From the NCBI GenBank assembly GCA_964035795.1, contig OZ038322.1, positions 7,579,037 to 7,643,036 on the forward strand: a stretch of 64,000 nt of DNA, read 5' to 3'. A model generated the notes under the pieces. The model was not told the origin of the DNA. It did not search any database and was given only the letters and a program-made list of their open reading frames with translations. Of this stretch, positions 51,135 through 61,447 are shown one piece after another. This DNA is from Pterobdella sp. o SKG-2022. Taxonomy: Eukaryota > Annelida > Clitellata > Hirudinida > Piscicolidae. A program made the position numbers and the translations under genes. Within the stretch, counting starts at the first letter, position 1. Each line of letters begins with the position of its first letter.

Positions 51135-54100
51135 ATTGAAGGATCAAGCATGAGGGGCTGGAAAGAATGAAAATTTACTGTATTAAGACTGGCTCTATAT
51201 ATATATATATATATATGTTAAATTTGCCTTGAAGACTATCAGTTTCATGCCACTATAATAATATTCGTTTTTTTGTTTGTTTTTGTTTAATAATCACATT
51301 TTTTTATTTTATGAAGATCAAGCTAGTAAACTGAATCATCAGACATATTTAAACCAGATTTTCACTAAGTTATTTTTTAACCATTCAAGTCATTTTCATC
51401 ATCACCATTGTTTTGCATTTGTTTCCATTCTTAAGTGTGTTGAGCAATATTGTTTAAAATCTTCTCATCCTATTTTTTCCAAAACTTGAAAACTAACCTC
51501 TTTAAGCAGTTCATAACAGAGCGCCTCTTGACAATGCTTAAGAAGTGCTATATAAGTTGTTTATTATTTTTATTATTGAGTGGAGCTTATTATTATGTAC
51601 TATCAATAACAATCTTCATGTATCTTTTACACCAGTTTTGAATTACATAAGTTGTTTTAAATGAGTTTCAGTATTATAAGTTTAAAGAAAATTTTATAAT
51701 TACCAGTTCAAACAATTTCCTTATATACTTACTCATCTGAGCATCATCATTTCATAATCATTTTTAACCTAACAAACAATATTCTAAAACATAAAAACTG
51801 CAAAATTTTCCACAATCATTACCAGCATAAGATAACATTACTCATTATGGACCACCAATGCAAATCAAGGACTGTGTGAAACTGTTGAAAATGCTGGAAA
51901 CATGCATTGAGAAGCTCACAGCATCCCAACCAAGTCATATTCAACACTACCACACTTTCATATTCTGTTGCTTTTCCATCCTTCTCTCCTCATATAAGTT
52001 TTTCAGTGTAGGTGCATTTCAATTTTGTATGGGTATCCATCATTTATGTTATTTGTATGTTCTTAACATACAAATAATAATGTTCCACCTTTCATCATGG
52101 TTTGATTAAGCTTCCCATCTTTGGTAAAGGGAATATGGCTATAAAAAAAGATTCGATTAAGTAGACATATACAACTCATATATTATAAAACTACTTAATG
52201 CTTATTAATACTAGTAGATTTTTAATATTTATATATAATCAATAAATATTGTTGGTTTTCATGAATGACTTTATTTTTAATGTTTATGCTTGCTGTAAAT
52301 GTTAACAACATAGTTTTCATTGCTAATGTTCATGACGACTCATAGTATTGCTAATGATATGGCACTCAGGAGGAGAGCACAAAAGCACACAGGGGTGAAT
52401 GGTGGACAGACAATCTCAGCAACTTCTTTGCATTTGCGTACGCTCTACATAATGTACGCTGTTATTTTTTGTTTTTATTTATGGTTAAGTTGGTTATAGG
52501 TTCGTAGCTGAGGTTGAACATAATGCTTTTAATGTTCACTTTGTTCTCGACAAGGCTGTTTTAGTTAGGTGCTATATGTTCAACAATTGCTAAACATTGT
52601 TGAATATTTTTATGTATTATTGATTTCTTCATTATATTATTGATTTCTTCATTATATTATTGATTTTTTCATTATATTATTGATATCTTGTTTCTAATTT
52701 TTACATTTCAAGGTAATCAAATTTTAAATCTTGTCTTAACAACAACAATAATAGTAGCAACAACAATAGATGTTATGTCACTGATGATAACATATTGATA
52801 ATAATAATAATAATAATAATATATGGATGACATCACAGGCGGTATTGAAACTGACTGAAGTTCTACAGAATTCCGATGGGGAGGAGGCTAAAAGCTTTTT
52901 TTCCACTGGTTTGATCAATATATTCCATCATCATCATCGTTTAACGTCATTAGTCTCTTTTCACAAGAGGGTTGTCAATATATTTGACGATTTGAGCAAA
53001 AAAATATGATTTTGTATGGGTAATACAAATCATGTCACTTGTAACACTTTACATGGAAATTTTCGTCACAGGAATTTTTTAATCTAATTAGATTATACCG
53101 CTGTAAATGACCCAATAACTAGAGTTTACAGCAGTTGGACTTATTTTATTGATACTACTAAAGCTTAATTTATAAAACGCTATATAAACTTTCTTTTGCA
53201 TAGGAATTCTATATTGAAGTGTTATAACAACCAGCATTGTATTAAATACAATCTCATTTCTAAAAGATGATGCAAGTAGTTATCTGATGGAGTTGTATCA
53301 TGTGCATGCACTCAGTTAAATAGCTCTTGAAGACATGAAAATAACAATACACCATAAAAAATACCAGCAAAATCAATTATAAAATTTCAATAAAATGTGT
53401 TAATAAAAAAATTGAAATAAATATACATAAATAACCAAAATCAATACATTGGCATAATGATATATCATGATAAATCGACATAATAACATTACATCAATTA
53501 TAGTGGTGGATGAGTTGGTAAGAGTGAACAATGCTTTATGCACCCTCAATGATAATGCTACACTCTTAGCTTGGAAGCTCATTTATAAGTTAGTGTCATA
53601 ATATCTTTAATTTTTCATGGCTTGTCGTCTCTGTTATAGTTTTATTGGGTTTGTGTTAATATTTATTATTTATCATTATTTATTCAATTTTATCTATCTA
53701 TCTATCTACCTATCTATTTATCAATCTATCTATTTATTTACATACCTATCTATCACTTTCCTATTCACCTCTGCATCCACCTGTTACAGAATGTGTAGCA
53801 GGCACAACTTATGGGACACAGTAGAGTGCTATGACATGTTGTCGAATGTTGCTCAACAGTGCATCAACCTCATCAACACTTATGTTGAAGCTGAGGATGA
53901 GGGTCAAAAGGTTGGTCATGGTTTTGTGTAGAACTTTTGTTAATGCATGACTTATGGTGCTGTTATTTAGATACTTAAAAGATATGCAGTGCTATCAATT
54001 TGTTTTTGTTTTAGATCTTTTAATAGAATTTTTTTTGTACTAGACACAAACGGAGTTTGTTCAATAAACTTCGATGTTTGTATTCAATAAATTGAAATCA

Positions 54101-57100
54101 AAACGTTCTACACTTCACCAAACCCACCCACTCACACACACATCACCTCCACACCACAGCCCACCACACTACGATTTCTCACATTCATGACTCGACTCCT
54201 TGTAAACATATGCAGAGAAGTCTACCTTCCTTCATCAACACCTCACATTCCTCCCCTTCTCATCTCCCTTGTTTCCATTGTCTTCCAGTGTGTTCTGTTG
54301 AGTGATGATCATTGTTTCGTTAAATTATGAGGGTTTTTCGATATGTTTTTTTTCAAGAAAATCAGCTAAAAGTTGTTAAGAAGACATGTGATGCCTTTGA
54401 TTAACTATATTGCTCGTTGTTGTGTCTGATCTTTCTCAACAGTTATTGAGTTATAATCATGATTGGATAAAATTATTTTAGGAAAATGATTTTTATTCCA
54501 TTTTTGGCCTTAAATGATTAGCCATTTTCATTATAAGGATTGATAAGTATAACAAAAAAATTATCTATAAATTTAGTTCAAATAATCCCATTGTATAATG
54601 ATTCCATTTTTATTAACAGAATAATAATACGAAGTTTTTCTTAAGTTGAACTCACATTACCAAGTATACAATCTTGATAATCGTATTATTCAGTTAATAA
54701 AAATGTTTGATTCAAATCGTTTTTTGTTAATAGGCTAGTTTAGTTCAAATAATTCTATTGTATAATGTTGCATAATTCGGTATATTATAGATTGTGAAGA
54801 TTAATTTTGAAACGATGGTATAATTAAAGAGACAATCTTTGTGACTCCCCTTAGATAATTCTTCAAGTTCCATTATTTACATCTCTGAGTATTGGGTTTC
54901 ATGCATTTTTGTTAATTTGGAGTTGTGGGTCATTGTAGCTATTACGTACTAAAAGAATAATAAGCATAACAACAACAACAACCACCACACCTTCACAGAA
55001 CCAACCACTCACGCATAGACAAGACCGTCCAAGCCACATTCAAGCAGCAGGTGGTGGTGGCAATTAAGGCCCTGATAACGCATCTGACACCCATTGATTC
55101 TTTTGTGTCATCTCTGCTGCATTATGAAGATGGTGCGTGTATGGGTGCTTGGTTTGGTGCGCTATAATAGCTTATATAAAACGTTGTGATTGTTTTGCAT
55201 GCAGACTTCTTTTTGGGCAGGCTGCTGTCACTGCTGTGTGTGATGCAGGCCAAGTCGGAAAACTGCCATGGTTGGTTTGTCTTTATTGTTTTTATTACTA
55301 TTAATATTATTGTTATAAGTGGTAATAGTGATAGCAGTAGTGTCATTATTGTTACCCTTGAGCCTTCTTATTCGAAATTGTATTCACTAGAGCCTCAAAC
55401 GATAATGGAGCACAGGCTCCCATGTTCAACTCATCTTCATTATTGAATTGATAAACCAAATGGAAATTGAAAAGCATTTTCAAATGGATTGACTTACAAA
55501 AATTACTAATGGTTTTTTCTAAAAGCCACAATAATATGAATATAATTTCAAAACACTAGTTAGTTTATTAACATACGAAACTTTTTCTTATCAACGCAAC
55601 AATTCCAAGTATGGGTTTCTCATTCTTGAAAATGTTATGTTGATAACGATAAGCTTCGTATCTTAACAAACTAACTAGTGTTTTGAAATTATATTCAAAA
55701 ATTACTAACATTCAATATTATTATCAGTATTAAAATTCTTATTACTTCCTCTAATGCTTTTAATTATTATTTATTTCACTAATTTTCTTAATTTCATTGA
55801 TTAAAAATTAAAAATACTCATCCTAAACCCAACCAAAAGGCAGAGCAATTAATACTGATAATGAAAACAATGCTAATAAAAACGATGATAATGATGAGGA
55901 CAGGCTGATGATGGCTGTGTTGGAGGGTATCAACCATTGTTAGTATGATGTCTTAACGCGAAACTGTTGTATTAGTATCCGATCATTATAAATATCATTA
56001 GAATCACTATGTATCAGTATTACTATTTTATCAGTATGTGGTAATATTTGGATTTATTTTCTTTTATATTATTATTATATAAAGTTGAATAATTTCGTAT
56101 TTTTTTGTGTTTTTATCTTCTTTTATATAGGTAATAACTAATTTACCGGGAAACCATGTCAATATATATTATTTACTGAGATTTTTATTAGAATGAGGAA
56201 ATTTGCACTAAGGTTCAGGTTACGTTTGCGCATCTGTACTGTGTGGAACATCCTCTGACGGGTAACCTTTGTGTATTTAGTATTATGTATTTATGGATTA
56301 GAATTCTTTTTTTTTCACTCATTTTCACCCACAAACATATTTTTTGCTATAATTAAACGCTTCACTTTATGTTTAATTATGCACTAATTTACGATTTAAT
56401 TTATTGTGATATGGGTCAACTAATTTCCCACCCACATATAGATTTTATCAATATCAATAATCTAAATACTACCGTCATTGTTACTGTAACACACCAGGAG
56501 CGCAACAACGTTGTACGAGCATACGTTAGGGACGTTGACCCAGTATGTTGTCAGTCGAGCAAGTGTTATCTCTGTGGTATGTCGTTGTACTTATAATCTC
56601 TAATCTATTGTTTCAAGGTAATTTCATGAAATAAGGCAGTTTTTTAGATAATTTTTTTCTTATTATAACAAAGATTTTTGAAAAATTCAACTTTGTCATC
56701 AATTATTAGTATCGAAAATTCAATTCGTCGAAAATTTCAGTTTGAATAAAACAAAAGTATTCAAATATTGCTTAATTTTGTAAAGTTATTTAGAAAGAAC
56801 TTACAAAACATAGATACATGATGTCTTTAAAGAACTTCTGATGTATCAAATCATCTTTATTACACCCATCAAATCATCAGCATCACACTTTTCCACCATC
56901 CTACGTTTTTAAACTATTTATTCAACCATTCACATTATATCATACAGCATAGTTTATACATTAAACACTTCATTCACCGCCACCGCACTTATCTTTATTG
57001 TCTTCCCAACGTGACAAACGTTGAGTGCACTTCTTTTGAGGTGGAGATTAATTTCAAAAAAAGATTTTTTTCAAAGAAATTTTTATTTCCTATTAAATAA

Positions 57101-60100
57101 AGTTCAATTTTAAAATTATTCTCATTTTTTATTTGAAACTAAATGGCTAGTTGGTTGAATCAAATGAACAATAGCTTAGAATACTTTACTGAATAATCTG
57201 TGTTCAAATGAATCTGGTTTTTAGTCACATTGAAGTATCAAAAAACCTTATTAATATTCGTTAAACGTTTGTAGTCTCATAAATATCATATAACAAATGG
57301 TCAAAATTTTTGATTATATTAGACAGTGAAGTTGATTTTATTAAAAAGTTATAGTTTTTAGAAATCCAAGTGTCAGGATATTTTAGTTATTGGAGTTTTA
57401 CTGTTTAAATCAAAACAACTACATATTTTTTTTATCAACCCCATGTTCCTCCGTGTAAGTTAAGAACGTATCCTATCTTCATCATCAGGCTGTTAGTGTT
57501 GGTCCTAAGATGTTTCTTTGCATTTAAAGAACTTGTCTTAGGAACCTAGCCTGATGAAGCAGGCTGATAGAACAGTCAGTGTGGGGTCCTCCAAAACAAT
57601 TATCTTGAAACAAGATAAAATCAGTAATCCCAAAGGATTACTGAAGGACAGGGAAAGGTTGCTTAAATCTGTACCCTGAAAGGGTAGCAGCCCTACCAAC
57701 TAGTAGGCCTAAACTCTAGTACGTAGATGCCTTTTCATGTCATGCTCTGAACAGGTGCCTTTTAACGTCATGCCCAGGACTTCAACTGCATAGATGTTGC
57801 TATCAATTGAAATTTTTTTCGTCTTTAAAATTTAAAACATTTTTTGAAATTTTTCATCAAAATATCAAAGAACTTTGAATTCATGCAGTGAATCAACTTA
57901 CAACACACATCTGTCACTCACCCACCTCCTTCACCATGCTCAACCACCCATCACACCACCCCCACCCACTCACTTCACCATAATCATCTTCCCAATTCAC
58001 CATACTAACCCTACCACTACCCTCAGCCACCTATTTCACCAAACTCACCCACTCCTTTTCATCATACTCATCCACCGCTTTTCATTATACCCACTACTCT
58101 CCAAGGAATCCTGCATGCTACATCACTTGTTCTCTACAAACCTCCTCATATCTCCATTCCTTGTGTGTGATCTGTGGTGCTACGTGTCCAGGTGGGCCGA
58201 TGTTGTGGCTTAGCAATGCGGGATTAAGTTGGTTTAAAGTTTTTTATTTATATAGAATGCTGGTCGCCAGTTTCAATTTTTTTGAGTGCTAAAGGAAATA
58301 ACGGGTGAAATCTGAGAAGGTATTCCAATAGCTTCCGAATGTAATAGTAGTAGTGGTATTTAATATGTGAAGTATTTTAGTAGGGATGTAGGATGTGTGG
58401 TAGTGTTTGTTATTTATGTGGGTATTAATAGTAGAGTATGGTGCGTGTAGGATCGCTGTTGTGGTTCTTATAGTGTATGTGTTTTTTACGTTGATTCGTT
58501 ATAACAGCGATGATGGTCATAACAGATAACATTAGTTTTGATAATAAGCATTTATAAATACTAAAGTTATCATTAACAGAGTGGTTAGAGCAGAGCTGTG
58601 CTGTCAATGGTTTATTATGCTTCTGCAACTGTTGAAGAAATGTTGTGAAAACAACTCAAACAATAATAACTATTACAATAACAACATAAATAATAACGAT
58701 AATAACTTCATAACCTACTTGCTCCCTCCTCAACACCCTGCCCACCTCATCTTCCTTCTATCAAGGCTTTTCACCTTCCTACCTAACAATTTCCAGGTAG
58801 GTGTATTATTGGTGTCTGGTGGAGTCCGTTGGTGGTTATGTTTTTAAATGCTTGTGTGGTTGTGTTTGTGTTGATGAATTTTTGTGGTTATTTCAGATTT
58901 TTTGTATGTGTTTGTACATTTGTGTTCGTATTGGTTTTTTTTTTAAGATTGTTTGTATTTTGTTGTTTTGGTGGTAGGTAGGATTGTTTGTAATTTTTTT
59001 TTGTGAGTTGAATGCATTTATATGTGGATAGCAGTGTTTGTATGGTTGAGTTGAAAAGTGATCTTTTTGTTTTTGATGTTCAACATTTTAAAGTATGCTG
59101 TCTGCTCATTATAAAACAGTAGATTCACAATAACTACCATAAATTCCATTAGTTATTCCAAGCTTCATACTCAACAGATGGAGCTGGCCAAAAAGAATTA
59201 CGAAATCTTATCAATAGTGCTTGACAACAACAATGATAATCAAATAATCAACTTCATACACAACAGAAACAAGGATAATTTAATCAAGTCTATTCATCAG
59301 ACTATCACTTGTGTGAACAAGAGTGTTGCCAATGACTGTGGGAGTTCTATTGCTTCTGAAGATTATTTTCAGCTCGTAATTTTCATTTCATTCAATTTTT
59401 CGTTTAGTTATTTTCTAAAACTTTATTTCAAGTAAATTTGATTTTGTTCATAAATTTTATTGTTTTTGCGGTGTTATCATCGTTTGCATCAAATTTACTT
59501 TTTTATGTTATACATTTATATTTTCTCTAATTTTTCAACATACACTCGCTTCAGTTTTAAGGACTAAATGACATTTTTTTCATGTAAAAAATTTTCTAAC
59601 GATTCACTCATACCACTAATACCTTATAAATACCAGATGAGTAATTTGAAGACATTATCCACTCTGCTTAACAACACAAACCTTCACCATTTCATCAACA
59701 ACCAACAAGAATATAACGGAAGTGACGTACCTACTAATAAAGAATTAATAAAGAGATTAATACATTCTTTGGTTCCTGTTTTGAGCATAACTTCTTCGAC
59801 GTCGAATAGAAAGATCAATTTACTGCACATATACGTTATTTTTATACTCAGTACCGTATCTAATGCTTGTCGACGTTTTGATAATAATAATAATTGGAAT
59901 AGCATTACTAATACTCGTAATCTTAGCAACAATAATACTAACAACTCTAATGACAATAATTATAACTACTATACTAACAATAACAAAAATGACAACCATC
60001 ACACCAATATATGTGATATGATGGATTCAAAGTTGATCTTCCAGGTTAGGATCATATTTTTAATTAGCATTTCATATAAATAGTTAATTATTATTTTCTG

Positions 60101-61307
60101 CACTAAACAATTACTTTATGGTTATATACTGAGCTTTTGTTTTTGTATGATTCTATACCTTATTGTAAGTTGGTTCAAAAATAAACTATCCAATCTGACG
60201 TTTTAAGCCAATGTCAACAATATATAGAAGCCGTTACATCACCATTATTCAGGTGTTGTATCTGATCAACAATATGATGAAGAGAAAAAGTGTCAACGAT
60301 GTGTTTAAGAATAAAATTAGTTATGATCTGTTGCTTTGCGTAGGAAAATTACTATATTCTTTTGGTTCTTTAGAGGTTTGTGGAATATTTCCTATAGATG
60401 CGTTTTATTGATACATAATTGCTTCTCTAGTTATTATACCACCAATGATAAAATCTCAGGATGAAATACTAGTAAGAGGTTGCGCTCAGATATGGAGGAG
60501 GATGGCTAAGGTCGTCGCGAAGAAGACGGGCGATACACCTTCTTGTGAGGGCTCCAAAGTTCATAAAGAGATGAGGAGGTGTGTGGTGAGACAGGAGTTG
60601 AAGAAGATGTGTGATGTGGATGATGTCTCTTTTGATGAGGTTAGTGCTTGGATCTTGTGGAGGTTAAATTTTTATTTTGGAGGGGCGTTTGAGTTGTGTA
60701 GTATTTGATTTAAAATATGCATGTATTTTAGTGCAAATATGCATGTACTTTAGTGCATATTTGAAGATTATGACGTTTTTGAATTAATTTTAGGGCTGCC
60801 ACTGTCTCGTATGTTTCTACACTTTCCATAGAAACACTTGTTTAAACTCAATTTCATAACTAGAATTTTAGAACCTTAATTACTATATTACTAATATTAT
60901 ATTCACAGTCGAACGACGAATTTCTCACTCAAAATCTCAAATCGTTCAACCAGTGCTTTAAAGAGTTGGGTGAAGAGGAGGAGTACGAAGATGGTTTTCT
61001 TGAAAAGGATGATGTTGATGATATTTTTGAAAGCAAAAGCTTACTTCAAAGTTTTTCTTCAATTAATCCACCAATCCCATATCGTGACGACAAATATACA
61101 TCGATGAATTTAGACCACAGGTCTAACAATAATGAAAAAATTCACGATAATAACAACGAAGAAGATAATGGTACTGCAGTTTGTGATAAAAAGGTCGATA
61201 AAATGGTGTCGAAGGTTGTGTTGACGATGCAGGCGTGGCTGGACGAAGGAGTGATTCTAACAGCGGAGCACAAGTCTTCACTCAGGTCGCTTATCAACCG
61301 TCTCTAA
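50319..61307 (+). CDS. Multi-exon Asn-rich protein, function unknown
   Basis: I do not recognise the family. The reading starts at ATG 50319 (MSSLETNEISEEMISTTYR). Probable exons are 50319-50396, 50467-50497, 50553-50641, 50797-50946, about 51850-51960, about 52832-53009, about 53790-53910, about 54210-54300, about 55000-55128, 55204-55268, about 55842-55925, 56192-56261, 56498-56542, about 57887-58190, 58580-58796, 59178-59375, 59637-60044, 60253-60375, 60460-60639 and 60909-61307. Those with exact borders have GT/AG ends, and the last six run mostly in phase 0. The product looks helical (LVRAELCCQWFIMLLQLL, DLLLCVGKLLYSFGS, RGCAQIWRRMAKVVAKK), as in HEAT-type scaffolds. It is interrupted by Asn-rich loops (58650-58720, 59880-60000) and has an acidic stretch EEEEYEDGFLEKDDVDDIFE. 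The last residues are EHKSSLRSLINRL. AATAAA lies at 61428. The middle exons are the least certain. Confidence 0.55.
51079..51133 (+). repeat. (GT)n microsatellite
   Basis: About 27 uninterrupted GT dinucleotides in an intron of the Asn-rich gene. A short (TA)n tract follows at about 51200-51217. Confidence 0.97.
51505..51560 (+). repeat. Dispersed repeat, third copy
   Basis: GTTCATAACAGAGCGCCTCT is identical to the block near 33,207. The flanks CTTTAAG before it and GCTATATA after it are also shared. It lies in an intron of the Asn-rich gene and suggests a short scattered retroelement tail. Confidence 0.6.
52610..52690 (+). repeat. 22-bp tandem repeat
   Basis: ATTATTGATTTCTTCATTAT is repeated nearly four times in tandem with small changes (the third unit has TTTTTTC). 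A (TAA)n tract follows at 52796-52821. Confidence 0.85.
53686..53756 (+). repeat. Degenerate (TATC)n tract
   Basis: TATCTATCTATC units with scattered ACC, ATT and CAA variants, in an intron of the Asn-rich gene. Confidence 0.85.
54605..54715. repeat. Foldback element, copy 5
   Basis: The arms CATTTTTATTAACAGAATAA and, reverse-complemented, CATTTTTATTAACTGAATAA, each ending in TACGA, enclose the family core (ACGAAGTTTTTCTTAAG, then CTCACATTACCAAGTAT). The element is itself bracketed by a 29-base direct repeat (54572-54600 and 54739-54767, two mismatches). Confidence 0.8.
55538..55696. repeat. Foldback element, copy 6
   Basis: The longest palindrome of the set has two arms of about 42 bases differing at two or three positions. 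Each begins GAATATAATTTCAAAACACT and ends in CATACGAA or GATACGAA. The loop carries two inverted versions of the core (TTTTTCTTATCAACGCAAC, and on the other strand AGCTTATCGTTATCAACATA). Confidence 0.88.
57481..57800 (+). ncRNA. Candidate structured RNA (hairpin cluster)
   Basis: A 300-base block, clearly less AT-rich than its surroundings, is packed with complementary segments. They are CATCAGGCT (57483) with AGCCTGATG (57548), TCCTAAGA (57503) with TCTTAGGA (57536), AGCCTG (57548) alternatively with CAGGCT (57560), TATCTTG-AAA-CAAGATA (57601-57617), TCAGTAATCC-CAAA-GGATTACTGA (57621-57644), GGTTGC (57657) with GCAGCC (57687) around TACCC-TGAAA-GGGTA (57672-57686), and CCTAC (57692) with GTAGG (57703). 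A near-direct repeat, TGCCTTTTCATGTCATGC and TGCCTTTTAACGTCATGC, follows at 57728 and 57756. It lies in an intron of the Asn-rich gene and has no long open frame. It could be an RNA gene, a mobile-element leader or a structured intron part. The strand is inferred from the host gene. Confidence 0.45.
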
Positions 61308-61447
61308 AAACGGATAATTTCTTGTTGATTTTTTACATTAAATTTTATTCTTTTCAGTTTATTGTTCTGTTTTTGTTTAAAATTTAAATTTTTGTTTTCT
61401 TTTATAAATATAACACTAAAATTTTTCAATAAAAATTTGAACGTCTT

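Noticed and set aside
57540..57620. Hammerhead ribozyme, because of CTGATGA at 57551
   Set aside because: The GAAA box that should follow a short stem II is absent (GATAGAA occurs instead), and no NUH cleavage site with matching stems I and III could be placed.
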